A stretch of 64,000 nucleotides of DNA. Origin: Enterococcus ureasiticus (GTDB taxonomy: Bacteria; Bacillota; Bacilli; Lactobacillales; Enterococcaceae). The stretch is taken from contig NZ_MIJZ01000012.1 of the NCBI RefSeq assembly GCF_001730285.1, positions 62,001 through 126,000 on the forward strand. The letters are read 5' to 3'. Below the pieces are notes generated by a model that made no database searches, was not told the DNA's origin, and saw only the letters and a program-made list of their open reading frames with translations. The first letter of the stretch is position 1. Each line of letters starts with the position of its first letter. Shown in pieces: positions 8,653-19,796 of the stretch. Position numbers and translations under genes: made by a program.

Positions 8653-11298
8653 TTAATTCACTGTACGAAGTTGCGCAATTCGTTCTTTCACAACCACTTG
8701 TTTTTCTAAATAATCTTTTTCTTTTGCTTTTTCAGCTTCCACAACATCATCCGGTGCGTTAGAAACAAAGCGTTCATTCGCTAATTTCCCTTGAACACGT
8801 TTGACTTCTTGCGTCCATTTATCTAACTCTTTCTCTAAACGGGCTATTTCTTCTTCCACGTTGATCAAACCAGCTAATGGCAAGTATAGTTCAGCTCCTG
8901 TTAGAACCGCTGACATCGCTAATTCTGGTGCAATAATGTCACTTGCGATCGTCAACTCTTCTGGATTACAGAAACGCTCGATGTAATTTGTATTTTCGAT
9001 CAAGAATTTATCAATCGTTTCATCACTTGTTTTGATCAATAATGTGATTGGTTTTGACAGTGGTGTATTCACTTCTGCACGAATATTACGCACCGCGCGA
9101 ATCACCTCTTTTAAGACTTCCATACCGCGAGCGGCTGTTTCATCTGAAAATTCTTCATGGACAACTGGGTAATCCGCAACCACAAGAGATACCCCTTCAT
9201 GCGGAATATTTTCCCAGATTTCCTCTGTCACAAACGGCATGATTGGGTGTAATAGACGTAAAATTTGGTCTAGTGTGTACACTAAAATGCTGCGTGTTGT
9301 TTGTTTTGCAGATTCATTTTCTCCGTAAAGAATTTCTTTGCTCATTTCAATATACCAGTCACAGAAATCATCCCAGATGAAATTGTATAACTGACGACCA
9401 GCTTCACCAAATTCAAAACGGTCAAATAAATCAGTAACACGAGCAACTGTTTCATTTAGACGCGTTAATATCCATCGATCTGCTACAGTTTTTTCACCAC
9501 TAAAGTCAATATCTTCATAAGACATTCCTTCAACATTCATGATTACAAAACGACTAGCATTCCAGATTTTATTGATAAAGTTCCAAGATGCATCCATTTT
9601 TTCATAGCTGAAACGCATATCTTGACCTGGTGTTGAACCATTTGACATAAACCAGCGCAAAGCATCTGCCCCATATTTATCGATCACTTCCATTGGATCG
9701 ATTCCGTTACCTAGTGATTTACTCATTTTACGTCCGTCTTCTGCTCTGATCAAACCATGCATCAAAACATTTTTAAACGGTGCTTTTTCAGTAAACTCTA
9801 AACTTTGGAACATCATGCGGCTAACCCAGAAGAAGATAATATCGTAGCCTGTCACTAATGTACTTGTTGGGAAATAACGCTGATAATCAGCTGCTTCCTC
9901 ATCTGGCCAACCCATTGTTGAAAATGGCCATAGCGCTGAACTGAACCATGTATCTAGTACATCAGAATCTTGTGTCCAATTTTCTGCATCAGCTGGTGCT
10001 TCCATGCCAACATACATTTCACCCGTTTCTTTATGATACCAAGCAGGAATTTGATGTCCCCACCATAATTGACGCGAAATTACCCAGTCATGAACATTTT
10101 CCATCCAACGTAAGAAGGTTTGGTTAAAACGTGGTGGATAAAATTCTACTGCATCGTCTGTTTCTTGATTTTTGATGGCTTTTTCAGCAAGGGGGGCCAT
10201 TTTAACGAACCATTGTGTAGACAAACGAGGTTCAACAACGACACCTGTCCGTTCTGAATGTCCAACGCTATGATTCATTGTTTCGATTTTAATTAAACGA
10301 CCCATTTCTTTTAGATCAGAAACAATCAATTTACGTGCAGCGAAACGATCCATGCCTGCGTATTTTCCAGCTAAGTCGTTCATAGAACCATCTTCATTCA
10401 TTACATTTACGCGAGGTAAATCGTGACGGTTACCTACTTCAAAGTCATTGGGGTCATGAGCTGGCGTGATTTTTACTACCCCTGTCCCAAATTCCATATC
10501 CACATACTCATCGGCAATGATCGGGATTTCTTTATCTACTAAAGGTAATGTGACTGTTTTACCGATCAACGCTTGGTAACGCTCATCATCAGGGTGAACC
10601 GCGATCGCTGTATCTCCCAACATTGTTTCAGGACGAGTCGTTGCAATTTCCACAACGCCTGTTCCATCAGTCAGTGGATAACTCATATGATAAAACGCGC
10701 CTTCGATATCTTTGTGGATAACTTCAATATCAGATAAAGCTGTTTTTGCTTTTGGATCCCAGTTGATGATGTATTCGCCACGATAAATTAGGTCTTTTTC
10801 ATATAATGAAACAAAGACTTTGCGAACAGCTTCAGACAAGCCTTCATCTAAGGTAAAACGTTCCCGGCTATAATCTAAAGACAAACCCATTTTCGCCCAT
10901 TGTTCACGGATATGAGAAGCATATTCTTCTTTCCAATCCCACACTTGCTCAACAAATTTTTCACGACCTAAATCGTAACGAGAAATATCTTGTTCTGCTA
11001 ATTTTTCTTCTACTTTTGCTTGAGTTGCAATACCAGCATGGTCCATTCCCGGCAGCCACAATGTGTCAAAACCTTGCATTCTTTTTTGACGGATGATCAT
11101 ATCTTGTAAAGTCGTGTCCCAAGCATGACCTAAATGGAGTTTACCAGTAACGTTTGGTGGTGGTATTACGATTGAATAAGGTTTTGCTTCTTTATTGCCA
11201 TTTGGTTTGAATAAATCTTGATCTAGCCATTTTTGATAACGACCCTGCTCCACTTCAGTGGGCTGGTACTTTGTCGGTAGATTTTTTTCTTCTGACAT
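8653..11298 (-). CDS. valS: Valine--tRNA ligase
   Basis: 881 residues, the usual bacterial ValRS length. Class I signature HLGH (residues 55-58) and KMSKS with [11 protein letters not shown] (about 526) are present. The CP1 editing domain shows [12 protein letters not shown]. An anticodon-binding domain and the C-terminal coiled coil typical of ValRS (from [13 protein letters not shown] to the end) are complete. It charges tRNA-Val and hydrolyses misactivated threonine. Transcription starts at a promoter just after tpx and runs through a T-box leader, so expression depends on uncharged tRNA-Val. Confidence 0.98.
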   Translation of the reverse strand: MSEEKNLPTKYQPTEVEQGRYQKWLDQDLFKPNGNKEAKPYSIVIPPPNVTGKLHLGHAWDTTLQDMIIRQKRMQGFDTLWLPGMDHAGIATQAKVEEKLAEQDISRYDLGREKFVEQVWDWKEEYASHIREQWAKMGLSLDYSRERFTLDEGLSEAVRKVFVSLYEKDLIYRGEYIINWDPKAKTALSDIEVIHKDIEGAFYHMSYPLTDGTGVVEIATTRPETMLGDTAIAVHPDDERYQALIGKTVTLPLVDKEIPIIADEYVDMEFGTGVVKITPAHDPNDFEVGNRHDLPRVNVMNEDGSMNDLAGKYAGMDRFAARKLIVSDLKEMGRLIKIETMNHSVGHSERTGVVVEPRLSTQWFVKMAPLAEKAIKNQETDDAVEFYPPRFNQTFLRWMENVHDWVISRQLWWGHQIPAWYHKETGEMYVGMEAPADAENWTQDSDVLDTWFSSALWPFSTMGWPDEEAADYQRYFPTSTLVTGYDIIFFWVSRMMFQSLEFTEKAPFKNVLMHGLIRAEDGRKMSKSLGNGIDPMEVIDKYGADALRWFMSNGSTPGQDMRFSYEKMDASWNFINKIWNASRFVIMNVEGMSYEDIDFSGEKTVADRWILTRLNETVARVTDLFDRFEFGEAGRQLYNFIWDDFCDWYIEMSKEILYGENESAKQTTRSILVYTLDQILRLLHPIMPFVTEEIWENIPHEGVSLVVADYPVVHEEFSDETAARGMEVLKEVIRAVRNIRAEVNTPLSKPITLLIKTSDETIDKFLIENTNYIERFCNPEELTIASDIIAPELAMSAVLTGAELYLPLAGLINVEEEIARLEKELDKWTQEVKRVQGKLANERFVSNAPDDVVEAEKAKEKDYLEKQVVVKERIAQLRTVN

Positions 11299-11344
11299 AC
11301 AAGTTCCTTCTTTCTGTTTTTAATTCAAATTATAGTCGTGATGC

Positions 11345-11590
11345 ACATAAAAAAGCCCTAAAATACTTTCGTATTTTAGGGCGTATAGACGTTATACGCG
11401 GTACCACCTAAATTGTGTCTGACTGTCCAAACACCGCTCATTCGTGAGGTAACGATCACTACTCGAATCATTCTACTACATTCAAATCATCGACTCCCAA
11501 GCTACCTTCTTACTGGTTATGTGAAAATCTTCCACCAAACGATTTTCTCTCTATAACGATGCCAGTAGTACTCCTCTTGTTCACAGTCTT
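11345..11590 (-). ncRNA. T-box leader riboswitch of valS
   Basis: On the minus strand the leader shows Stem I with its AGTA-type motif and AGAGAGAA distal bulge, the T-box core AGGTGGTACCGCG (about 11397-11409), and an intrinsic terminator (11348-11382; 12-bp stem, GAAA-type loop, six U). The candidate specifier codon is GTA (valine) at 11503-11505, read as GAAGGTAGC on the 3' side of Stem I. The element senses uncharged tRNA-Val and permits readthrough. The specifier assignment is less certain than the element itself. Confidence 0.95.
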
Positions 11591-11596
11591 TGTTAC

Positions 11597-11626
11597 ATTT
11601 TAACATTGAAGTTGAATAGAAGTCAA
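11597..11626 (-). promoter_or_regulatory. Promoter of valS T-box transcript
   Basis: Minus-strand TTGACT (11621-11626), 18-base spacer, TAAAAT (11597-11602). The start would fall a few bases before the T-box Stem I. Confidence 0.75.
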
Positions 11627-11637
11627 TTTGAAAAAGA

Positions 11638-12129
11638 TTAACGTGCTGCTTTTGCTTGTTCTAGCGCAGTAGCATAATCTGGTTCTTCCGCAATTTCTGT
11701 AGAAATCGCTTCGTAAACAATATTACCTTCTTTATTGATCACAAAAATGCCACGAGCCAAACGTCCCATTGCAGGAATAAATAAACCGTATACTTCACCA
11801 AATTTACCTTCAGTATCATGTAAAATTTCCATATCGACACCCTCAGCTGCACACCAATTTGCTTGTTCTTCTTTTGTGTTATTAGAAATCGTAATGAACT
11901 TTACCCCTTCGACGTTCGCCGCTTCTTGGTTAAAACGTTTTGTTTGTAACGAACAGATCCTAGTATCGATATCAGGGACAACACTGATTAAGACTGGAGT
12001 ACCAGCAAAATCTGCTAGGTTTACTACTTCATCGTTTAAATTTTTTAATGAAAAATCTGGTGCTTTGGTTCCTACCTCAGGTTGTACACCAATTATTTCT
12101 ACTTCTTCGCCTTTTTTTGTTACTATCAT
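11638..12129 (-). CDS. tpx: Thiol peroxidase
   Basis: 163 residues, normal for atypical 2-Cys peroxiredoxin Tpx. The peroxidatic Cys59 lies in PDIDTRICSLQTKRFN and the resolving Cys93 in NWCAAEGV, both at family positions; the thioredoxin-fold segment GTKAPDFSLKN is upstream. It reduces alkyl hydroperoxides and hydrogen peroxide in the cytoplasm at the expense of thioredoxin. The RBS AGGAGG is 8-9 bases before ATG. It has its own promoter and lies next to rex, so this is a redox-related pair. Confidence 0.96.
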   Translation of the reverse strand: MIVTKKGEEVEIIGVQPEVGTKAPDFSLKNLNDEVVNLADFAGTPVLISVVPDIDTRICSLQTKRFNQEAANVEGVKFITISNNTKEEQANWCAAEGVDMEILHDTEGKFGEVYGLFIPAMGRLARGIFVINKEGNIVYEAISTEIAEEPDYATALEQAKAAR

Positions 12130-12232
12130 TATTTTTCTCCTCCTAATTTAAAAGCTGAATGAGCTGCTGCCTCACAAAGCTTGATATTTAAGCTTCAAAA
12201 GCTCAGCAAGTTAAAATGATCTTTCTCTATTT

Positions 12233-12260
12233 AGTATAGAGGAAGGAGGAAGAGATGACA
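12233..12260 (-). promoter_or_regulatory. Promoter of tpx
   Basis: Minus-strand TTGTCA (12255-12260), 16-base spacer, TATACT (12233-12238), about 100 bases before the tpx start. The 5' leader just before the RBS (12141-12165) looks like a short remnant of the intergenic repeat family described elsewhere in this window. Confidence 0.6.
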
Positions 12261-12273
12261 AAGTTCTTGCTTT

Positions 12274-12927
12274 CTATGCTTTTTTACTTGAAAAAGTTTC
12301 GTCAAAATAAATCAATGTTTGCAGTTCTGTCGTTAAATCAATATATTGCACATTGACATCGTTAGGTACTGTTACACGATCAGGCGCGAAATTCAAAATC
12401 GCTGTAATTCCAGCATCAACGATTTTATCAATGGCTTCTTGTGCAAATTGGCTAGGTACTGTGGAAATCGCAACCGTGACACCTGTTTTTTTAACTTCTT
12501 CCGCTAAATTTTCCATTGGTTGGATCATGATGTCATCAACCGATAATCCTACAAGTGCTTCTTCCGCATCAAATGCACAAACAATATTCAAGTTCTCGTT
12601 TCTACGGAAATTATTTTTAACCAACGCTTTCCCTAAATTGCCACAACCAATCAATGCAATTCGTTTTTCTTCTTGCGTATTTAAAATTTGGCTAAAAACT
12701 TCAATCAAGTAAGGTACATCATAGCCATAACCACTGCGTCCCAATTCACCTAAGTGAGAAAAATCACGACGAATCGTTGCTGGAGGCACTTGGATCACGT
12801 CACTAAATTCTTTTGACTTGATTCGTGTTACACCAGAATCTCCTAGCATTTTTAAATAACGTAAGTACAATGGCAACCGCTTAGCTGTAGCTTTGGGCAT
12901 TGTTTTTTCTTTATGTAATTCTTTCAT
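12274..12927 (-). CDS. rex: Redox-sensing transcriptional repressor Rex
   Basis: 217 residues from the ATG at 12927, chosen because GGAGGGG sits just upstream; an earlier in-frame ATG at 12972 lacks an RBS. An N-terminal winged helix (RLPLYLRYLKML, then VPPATIRRDFSHLGELGRSGYGYDV) is typical of Rex, and the C-terminal Rossmann fold carries IGCGNLGKAL. Rex represses fermentation and NADH-oxidation genes and is released when NADH rises. It is a soluble homodimer. The short gap to tpx carries the tpx promoter. Confidence 0.97.
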   Translation of the reverse strand: MKELHKEKTMPKATAKRLPLYLRYLKMLGDSGVTRIKSKEFSDVIQVPPATIRRDFSHLGELGRSGYGYDVPYLIEVFSQILNTQEEKRIALIGCGNLGKALVKNNFRRNENLNIVCAFDAEEALVGLSVDDIMIQPMENLAEEVKKTGVTVAISTVPSQFAQEAIDKIVDAGITAILNFAPDRVTVPNDVNVQYIDLTTELQTLIYFDETFSSKKA

Positions 12928-13029
12928 ATTTCCCCTCCTTGTTACTAATTTCACATATATATAGTTTAGCATGCTTGTATGTTGTGGGCAACTTGTTTGT
13001 GAAAAAAAAGGGAGGTATTAGAAAAAACT

Positions 13030-13072
13030 AATAAAAAGAACAGATTCGATAGCGGTATCAAGTCTGTTCTTT
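13030..13072 (-). terminator. Terminator after thiI
   Basis: Minus-strand stem AAAGAACAGA/TCTGTTCTTT followed by T residues, 7 bases after the thiI stop. Confidence 0.85.
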
Positions 13073-13078
13073 CAACTT

Positions 13079-14284
13079 TTAGAGTAAATCAGAAAATTCT
13101 TCGTTTTGTTCACTTAATTCAGTTATTTCACTAACTTTTAAACCAGCCATTGACCGTGCCATCAATCCTTCTATATCTAATCTGGCTTCATAGGCTTGTG
13201 CTTTATCTAATTTCGGTCTCGTTTTTGGTTGAGGTGGCGCAAAAATCGTACAGCAATCTTCAAATGGTTGAATCGCTAGCTCAAAAGTATCAATTTTTTC
13301 AGCAATTTCGATGATTTCACCTTTATCCATCGATACAACTGGACGAATAATCGGTGTTGTAGTAACTTCATTGATTGCTACCATACTCTGCAAGGTTTGT
13401 GATGCAACTTGACCCAATGATTCTCCATTAATGATGACTAATCCTTTTCGTTGAACACGTATCGCATCAGTCAAACGCAACATCATTCGGCGTGTTACCG
13501 TCATTAAATAACCTTCTGGTACCACTCGTTTGATTTCTTCTTGGATTTCAGTGAAGGGTACTTCAATAAATTGAATACTACCAGCATATGGTGCAATTTT
13601 TGCAGCTAAGTCTTTAGCCTTTTGTAGTGCTTGCTCGCTTGTATATGGCGGGCTGGCAAAATGAACAGCTTCAACTTCCACACCGCGTTTCATTGACAAG
13701 TACCCTGCAACAGGTGAATCGATCCCACCAGAAAGCATCAGCATACCACGGCCACTCGTTCCGACAGGTAATCCACCAGCACCACGAATCGTTTCATATG
13801 AAAGATAAGCACCTTCTTTGCGGATTTCTACACGAATATTGATATCCGGCTTTTTCATTTGTACAGCTATTTCTGGGAAAAGCTCAAAAACGGCACCGCC
13901 AAGTTCTCGGTTTAATTCATTTGTATCCAATTCAAAACTATGATCAGAACGTTTAGAGGTGATTTTAAATGTTTGTCCTGGCTGATAAGCAGATTTGATG
14001 ATCGTTTGAACCATTGCACGAATTGCCGGCATTGTTTTTTCTACACGAACGCTTGGCGAAAAGTTTTGAATACCGAAGACTTTTTCTAACTTAGGTAAGA
14101 TTTGTGTGCTGTCTTCACCATTTAATATTAGGTGCATCCGATCTCGGTCAGCATGGATTTTGACAGCTGGAAAATCACCAAGTACTCTTTTGACATTTTG
14201 TGCTAGTTGGGAGATAAATAATTTTCTATTTTTTCCTTTAGTTGAAAGTTCGCCGTAGCGAACCATGATTTCAGTATATTTCAC
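13079..14284 (-). CDS. thiI: tRNA 4-thiouridine synthase ThiI
   Basis: 401 residues. An N-terminal NFLD/THUMP region binds tRNA and is followed by the PP-loop adenylation motif [12 protein letters not shown] (about residue 183). The C-terminal rhodanese domain of E. coli ThiI is absent, as in Bacillus. It adenylates U8 of tRNA and transfers sulfur to make s4U; in Gram-positives the sulfur donor is the partner desulfurase NifZ, whose gene is immediately upstream (45 bases). The start ATG is followed by [19 protein letters not shown], the normal N-terminus. Confidence 0.97.
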   Translation of the reverse strand: MKYTEIMVRYGELSTKGKNRKLFISQLAQNVKRVLGDFPAVKIHADRDRMHLILNGEDSTQILPKLEKVFGIQNFSPSVRVEKTMPAIRAMVQTIIKSAYQPGQTFKITSKRSDHSFELDTNELNRELGGAVFELFPEIAVQMKKPDINIRVEIRKEGAYLSYETIRGAGGLPVGTSGRGMLMLSGGIDSPVAGYLSMKRGVEVEAVHFASPPYTSEQALQKAKDLAAKIAPYAGSIQFIEVPFTEIQEEIKRVVPEGYLMTVTRRMMLRLTDAIRVQRKGLVIINGESLGQVASQTLQSMVAINEVTTTPIIRPVVSMDKGEIIEIAEKIDTFELAIQPFEDCCTIFAPPQPKTRPKLDKAQAYEARLDIEGLMARSMAGLKVSEITELSEQNEEFSDLL

Positions 14285-14328
14285 AAGTTTTCAATCCTTT
14301 TCTGTAAAGCTTGATTTTTTTGATTCTC

Positions 14329-15477
14329 TTAGCCGTTTAACACCAAGAATTTTTTATATAGTTGATTAAAAATAATCATAAACTGTTCTGCTTCTGCAAT
14401 CGTATTGCTTTCATCCAAACTGACACGGATGGCCGATGTCGCTAAAGAGTCAGGGACTTTCATGGCATGTAACGTGCTGCTAGCCATTTTTTTTCGACTG
14501 GAACAGGCGCTAGTCGTTGATGTGTAGATTTGTTTTTCTTCTAACGCATGTACAAGTACTTCTCCACGGATTCCTTTTAAAGCAAAACATAAAATATGCG
14601 GTGCAAAGTCCGCTGTTTCTTTTGAAAATACTGTAACATTCGAATATTCCTGCAATGCCTCAATCAAATAACGACGGATAGTTGAAGTGTGGTCTGGTTT
14701 TTCAGTTTTCTTGTCTGTATACAAACGCAAAGCTTTAGCCATAGAAACAATACCCGCAACATTTTCAGTTCCGCTTCTTTGATCATTTTCTTGACCTCCA
14801 CCCGTTAATAACGGCGCAAGCTTACGACCATGTTTCCAATAAATAAACCCTACACCTCTAGGACCATGAAACTTATGAGCAGAAAAAGTCGCGAAATCTA
14901 CACGCGGTGTTAGCCATTGTTCCTGACTAACTTTACTAATTGCCTGAACCGCATCCACATGAAAATGAATCGTTGGATAATTTGCTAAACAGTCACTAAT
15001 TGCTTGGATGGGTTGGATCGATCCTATTTCATTATTGACTGCCATGATCGAAACGAGAATCGTATCCTTGCGAATTAGTTTCGCTAATTCATCGACTATT
15101 ACAAAGCCACGTTCATCAACAGGAGCGATTGAAAGCTCGAATCCATTTTCTGCAAGTTGTCTTGCTGTTTCAGAAACAGCTGGATGTTCAATATTCGAAA
15201 TAATAATATGACGACCAAAAGATTTTTTTTCTAAAGCTGTTCCTTTTAAAACCCAATTATCACCTTCTGTTCCGCCACTTGTAAAGAAAATCTCGCTTGG
15301 CTTCACTTGAATCAAGTCTGCTATTTGCTTACGCGCTTGTTCTAACAAACGATTCGCCTGATTTCCCAAGTCATGTAAACTAGACGGATTACCAATAATA
15401 CGTTGACTTACTTTTATATATGTATCTAACGCTTGAGGATAAATCGGTGTTGTTGCACTGTTATCAAAATATATCAT
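14329..15477 (-). CDS. nifZ: Cysteine desulfurase (NifZ-type, ThiI partner)
   Basis: 382 residues from ATG 15477, which begins MIYFDNSATTPIY as in the class V aminotransferase family and follows GAAGG; a longer frame to 15540 has no RBS. The PLP lysine lies in SAHKFHGPRG and the catalytic-loop cysteine in TSACSSRK, so it belongs to the group II NifS-like enzymes. It releases sulfur from cysteine as an enzyme persulfide. Adjacency to thiI matches the B. subtilis nifZ-thiI operon for tRNA thiolation. Confidence 0.93.
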   Translation of the reverse strand: MIYFDNSATTPIYPQALDTYIKVSQRIIGNPSSLHDLGNQANRLLEQARKQIADLIQVKPSEIFFTSGGTEGDNWVLKGTALEKKSFGRHIIISNIEHPAVSETARQLAENGFELSIAPVDERGFVIVDELAKLIRKDTILVSIMAVNNEIGSIQPIQAISDCLANYPTIHFHVDAVQAISKVSQEQWLTPRVDFATFSAHKFHGPRGVGFIYWKHGRKLAPLLTGGGQENDQRSGTENVAGIVSMAKALRLYTDKKTEKPDHTSTIRRYLIEALQEYSNVTVFSKETADFAPHILCFALKGIRGEVLVHALEEKQIYTSTTSACSSRKKMASSTLHAMKVPDSLATSAIRVSLDESNTIAEAEQFMIIFNQLYKKFLVLNG

Positions 15478-15565
15478 CTTAAAAAACCTTCTTCTTTTGA
15501 AATTCTTTCCTATTATATACTTTCTATTTTTGTAGTTCAACCAAACAAACAGAATTAATCAAAAT

Positions 15566-15590
15566 AAAAAGGTGAGACACATGTCTCACC
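15566..15590 (-). terminator. Terminator after ezrA
   Basis: Palindrome GGTGAGACA/TGTCTCACC (15571-15590) followed on the minus strand by five T residues. Confidence 0.85.
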
Positions 15591-15599
15591 CTAAATTCT

Positions 15600-17321
15600 T
15601 TAAATTGCATCAAGATTATTGAAGTAGAAATCTTCAATTCTTCTAAACGCGCCTGGCTCCACTCGTTCAAGTGCAGTGCCAATCTCATCTAGAGCATCTT
15701 GATATCTGTATTCTTTCGAAAATAGTTCTAAACTGTTTTCCATTGCCACACGAATTGCTTCATGTGTATGACGGTAACGATTCGCATATTGCATCATTTG
15801 TTCTGTCAATGCAGCGGAGTTAACTAAATCATTCGTTTTCTTATCTAGTAATTCTAAATCTTCATTACAAAGATCAGAAAGCTTTTTGATTTCTTCCATA
15901 TTGATACGAATTCGATTCAATGCCTTGCTTAGCTCTTCAATACGATCTGTTGCTACAAAGAAAAACTCTAAGTAATCAGCTGGTAATCCTGGTAAACGTT
16001 GTTTTTCAACATGACGTTTGATATTACGTAGTCGGAAATCATATTGATCAACTTTTTCTTGAGCAGCTTTTTCACCTTTGCGTAATTCTTTTAATGAATC
16101 ATCAATTTCAACTTGTTGATTTTCAATGTCATCTAATATCTTGTAACAATCTTTAAAGAATGCTTGTACTTCAGAATAAGGAACTGTATGTTCTTTCATT
16201 TTTGGTTCAAAATCTTCATAACGGCGAATCAGCTCTTCGATTTCTGTTTGGAAACCTCTTGAACGTCCTAACTCATTATGGTTCAATGTGTAGCTTTGTG
16301 ATGTATGATCTAATTCAATCATCAACTGACGATTATTTTTCAGTGCATGGGCGATATAATCACCAACGACTTTCTGATTCGTCATCACATATTTCTTCGC
16401 GTTGATCTCACGTTCCATGATTTCGTATAATGCATCAATTGCATTAGCTGTATCACGATTAGCTACTTCTACTGCATCAACTTCTGTCTTCTCTAAATCG
16501 ACTGTTGAATTTTTCACACGTTTTTGAACACGTCTTAGTTCATCTTCGAAATTCTTTTCAGGGAAAACATAATGATCTGCAAGTAGACGTTTGTATCCTT
16601 CTTCAATCTCTTTTAATTGATCAGGGAACGTTCGATTCAATTCGTCATAAAGTGGTGGAATACGTTTCATCACGTCGTCTAATTCATAGGTATGACGTTC
16701 AGCGTTTTCTAAAACTTCACGCGCTTCGATCGGATCTCCAGAAGTATTTAGTGTCACAAACTGAGTAAATTCGATTTCGATATTTTTGATTTGTTTTTGT
16801 AACTCAGGATAGGCAGAGCCAAATTCTGATTTTTCATCATGAAGTAATTTACTGATTTCTTCATAAACATCTAAAGCTTTTTGTACTTCAAGTGAATTAC
16901 GCTCTTCACTCTCACGTAGTTCTTTCAAACCATTACGGATGATCTCAACTTCTGATTCCATCTCAGTCATCGTTTGATCAGCTTCAGCAACTGCTTTTTT
17001 TGCTTTCATAAAACGGAAGGTTTCATTTAAATTTTCGACTTCAAAAATCTGACTTTCTAGCTCCGCAAAAGAACGAGTAGAAATCTCAGTCCAACGTTGA
17101 TTCCATTCTCTAAACGTGTTCTGACTTTGCCCGACCATGTGCATCTTTTTGACATCATCGACCTCTTCAATCACTGGTAAGTCGAACAGCTCTTCTTTCC
17201 TCTTTTCCAGATCATCGAGTTTCATTTGATTTTTCTTTCTCATAAAATAACCAACTAAATACAAAACTGCTGCGATGATTATTATAGCTAAAACTACGAT
17301 AATGATCAGATTATTCTTCAT
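15600..17321 (-). CDS. ezrA: Septation ring formation regulator EzrA
   Basis: 573 residues, the usual EzrA length. One N-terminal transmembrane helix (about 4-25) is followed by RKKNQMKLDDLEKRKEEL and then almost entirely heptad-rich spectrin-like coiled coil to the C-terminus. EzrA is membrane-tethered, faces the cytoplasm, binds FtsZ and limits ring formation to mid-cell. GGAGG precedes the ATG by eight bases. Monocistronic, closed by a terminator. Confidence 0.96.
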   Translation of the reverse strand: MKNNLIIIVVLAIIIIAAVLYLVGYFMRKKNQMKLDDLEKRKEELFDLPVIEEVDDVKKMHMVGQSQNTFREWNQRWTEISTRSFAELESQIFEVENLNETFRFMKAKKAVAEADQTMTEMESEVEIIRNGLKELRESEERNSLEVQKALDVYEEISKLLHDEKSEFGSAYPELQKQIKNIEIEFTQFVTLNTSGDPIEAREVLENAERHTYELDDVMKRIPPLYDELNRTFPDQLKEIEEGYKRLLADHYVFPEKNFEDELRRVQKRVKNSTVDLEKTEVDAVEVANRDTANAIDALYEIMEREINAKKYVMTNQKVVGDYIAHALKNNRQLMIELDHTSQSYTLNHNELGRSRGFQTEIEELIRRYEDFEPKMKEHTVPYSEVQAFFKDCYKILDDIENQQVEIDDSLKELRKGEKAAQEKVDQYDFRLRNIKRHVEKQRLPGLPADYLEFFFVATDRIEELSKALNRIRINMEEIKKLSDLCNEDLELLDKKTNDLVNSAALTEQMMQYANRYRHTHEAIRVAMENSLELFSKEYRYQDALDEIGTALERVEPGAFRRIEDFYFNNLDAI

Positions 17322-17550
17322 TCATGGTTCCTCCGTTTATTTATCCATATATGATTATACAACCGCTGATAAATAACAAAATCACTTCTATCTACAATTG
17401 CATTACTCTCTTATCTACATAAAATCCTTAAAAACACCTACAGAAAATTATACCACAATCCACGCTATCAAGCACTAGTTAATTGTAATTTCTTAATAAA
17501 TGTTTTGACTTTGTAATATTGTGATGCTTCCGTCCACATTACTATCAAGT

Positions 17551-18216
17551 TTAAACGATAACTTCCACTTCTTGCAACTTTTTACACATATCACTCAATG
17601 TATCCAATTGTGCGTCTGCTAACTGCTGTTCCATTCCAAAACGAATGTCTTTTATAGCCCAGACGGTCATACCTGCATCATGTGCTGAGCGTATTCCTTT
17701 TTCTGAATCTTCAATCGCAAGACAATTTTCAGGCTCGATTCCTAATTCACTAGCAGTATATTCATAAATTTCGGGTGCGGGCTTACTTTTTTTAAATTGA
17801 GTTCCACTGACAATCACATCGAAGTAACTGGCTAATTGCCCTGCTTTCAATACCTCTTGGATTGCATCCTTCATTGATGAAGAGGCCAAACCGATTTTGT
17901 ACCCTTTTCTTTTAAGAAATTGTAAGACTCGTTTTGCATCTGGATCGATCATACTACCATAATCGATGGGATGATCGATTTTATATTGTAAATATTTTTC
18001 AGTTAGGAAGGATTCATCATAGTTTGTATCATTTACTTCTAGAATCGTCTCCCATAGACTTCGCATATCTGCTCCAACAAATTCAGGAATCGGTATTTGT
18101 TCAATGGATAGATCGTATTCTTTAAGAAAGGCTTGTCTACGTTGATAATAAAACTCTTCACTATCAACCAATACACCGTCCATATCGAAAATAATTCCTT
18201 CATATCTTTGTATCAT
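17551..18216 (-). CDS. HAD-superfamily phosphatase (beta-phosphoglucomutase-like)
   Basis: 221 residues. HAD motif I is FDMDGVLVDSEE at the N-terminus, motif II is GLASSS (about 113), the motif III lysine lies in KKSKPAPEIY and motif IV is AIEDSEKGIRSA. A helical cap between motifs I and II makes it a class IA HAD. Such enzymes are phosphatases or beta-phosphoglucomutases acting on small sugar phosphates; the substrate cannot be read from sequence. RBS AAAGGAG precedes ATG. It is flanked by unrelated genes, divergent from aspartokinase. Confidence 0.85.
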   Translation of the reverse strand: MIQRYEGIIFDMDGVLVDSEEFYYQRRQAFLKEYDLSIEQIPIPEFVGADMRSLWETILEVNDTNYDESFLTEKYLQYKIDHPIDYGSMIDPDAKRVLQFLKRKGYKIGLASSSMKDAIQEVLKAGQLASYFDVIVSGTQFKKSKPAPEIYEYTASELGIEPENCLAIEDSEKGIRSAHDAGMTVWAIKDIRFGMEQQLADAQLDTLSDMCKKLQEVEVIV

Positions 18217-18410
18217 TTTGGTGCTCCTTTTTTTACTATTCTTATTCAGCTCTACCAGTCTAACAAAAGTTTGAAAAAAAATGAAGAAATTTGTTGAAAA
18301 AGAACGGAAAAGATTAAATAATTGTCCATTTTACGGTTGCTTTTCATAGGATATTTCGGTATTCTTTTACTATTATAATGAAAAATCTATTAAAATTAGG
18401 AGTGAAAAAA

Positions 18411-19763
18411 GTGAAAGTCACAAAATTTGGGGGAAGCTCACTTGCTTCTGCAACACAATTAGAGAAAGTTTTACAAATCGTAAAAGAAGACGTTTCACGA
18501 AAGTTCATCGTTGTTTCAGCTCCTGGTAAACGTTCGTCTGAAGACATTAAAGTAACAGATCTGCTTATTACTTATTATCATGCATATTTAAATAATGAAA
18601 AGACTACTGAAATCATCGGAAAAATCGTTGCCCGCTATGAGGCAATCTTAGATGAACTAAAACTTAATAAAGATGTTTTAACAGACATCCAACTTGCGAT
18701 TCAACATTTAGCTACTTTGAAAAAAGAAAATAATCCTCATCTTTTAGATGCTTTTTTAGCTAGCGGTGAAGACAATAATGCTAAGCTAGTGGCTGCATTT
18801 TTCCAGCAACGTGGCTTGAATGCTCGTTATAAAAATCCTTTAGATCTTGGTATCATCGTTTCAGATGAACCTGGAAATGCTCGGATTTTGCCTTCTTCTT
18901 TAAGCAAGATCAATCAATTCACTACAACTGAAGAAATTTTAGTGATTCCTGGCTTTTTTGGCTTTACAGAAGCTGGCGACATTTGTACATTTTCTAGAGG
19001 CGGATCTGATATCTCAGGATCGATCGTTGCCGCTGGTGTAAAAGCAGATATTTATGAGAACTTTACTGATGTTAACGGAATTTTTGTCGCCCATCCTGGT
19101 ATTATTCATGAGCCAAAAACGATTAAAGAACTGACTTATCGAGAAATGCGGGAATTAGCGTATGCCGGTTTTGCTGTGTTACATGATGAAGCCTTGATGC
19201 CCGCTTATCGCGCCAATATTCCAGTAGTCATCAAGAATACGAATAATCCTGAACATCCTGGCACATTGATCACGACTTCTAGAACGGCCAAACATGACCC
19301 AGTTGTAGGAATTGCCAGTGATCAAGGTTTTGCTAGTATCTATATAAGCAAGTATTTAATGAATAGAGAGTTAGGTTTCGGTCGTCGTTTACTTCAAATT
19401 CTCGAAGAATTAGGGCTTAGTTATGAACATATGCCTTCTGGAATTGATGATATTTCAATTATTTTAAGAGAAGGTCAATTAACAATTGAGATAGAAGAAG
19501 AATTAATGAAACGTATAGAGGATGAGCTTGAACCTGATGAATTGCGGATTACCAATGGCTTGTCAATGTTGATGGTCGTGGGAGAAGGAATGCGCCAACG
19601 AATCGGGGTCATGGCTGACAGTACTGCAGCCTTAGCTTTTAATAAAATCAACTTAGAGATGATCAACCAAGGATCATCTGAGGTCAGTATCATGTTTGGT
19701 ATTCGTGAAGATCAAGAGAAAAAAGCGATTCAGGCTTTATATCAAACCTTTTTTGAAAGATAA
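18411..19763 (+). CDS. Aspartate kinase
   Basis: 450 residues from GTG at 18411, chosen because AGGAG lies eight bases upstream and the protein then starts MKVTKFGGSSLAS as in the family; the earlier ATG at 18378 has no RBS. The kinase domain contains KFGGSS and FSRGGSDISGSI; two ACT domains follow (about residues 300-450). It phosphorylates aspartate for lysine, threonine and methionine synthesis and diaminopimelate. As a monofunctional enzyme of the YclM type it is probably feedback-regulated through the ACT domains (inference). A bidirectional terminator follows. Confidence 0.95.
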   Translation: MKVTKFGGSSLASATQLEKVLQIVKEDVSRKFIVVSAPGKRSSEDIKVTDLLITYYHAYLNNEKTTEIIGKIVARYEAILDELKLNKDVLTDIQLAIQHLATLKKENNPHLLDAFLASGEDNNAKLVAAFFQQRGLNARYKNPLDLGIIVSDEPGNARILPSSLSKINQFTTTEEILVIPGFFGFTEAGDICTFSRGGSDISGSIVAAGVKADIYENFTDVNGIFVAHPGIIHEPKTIKELTYREMRELAYAGFAVLHDEALMPAYRANIPVVIKNTNNPEHPGTLITTSRTAKHDPVVGIASDQGFASIYISKYLMNRELGFGRRLLQILEELGLSYEHMPSGIDDISIILREGQLTIEIEEELMKRIEDELEPDELRITNGLSMLMVVGEGMRQRIGVMADSTAALAFNKINLEMINQGSSEVSIMFGIREDQEKKAIQALYQTFFER

Positions 19764-19796
19764 AAAATACTAGTAACATTTCAAATAAGAGTAAAA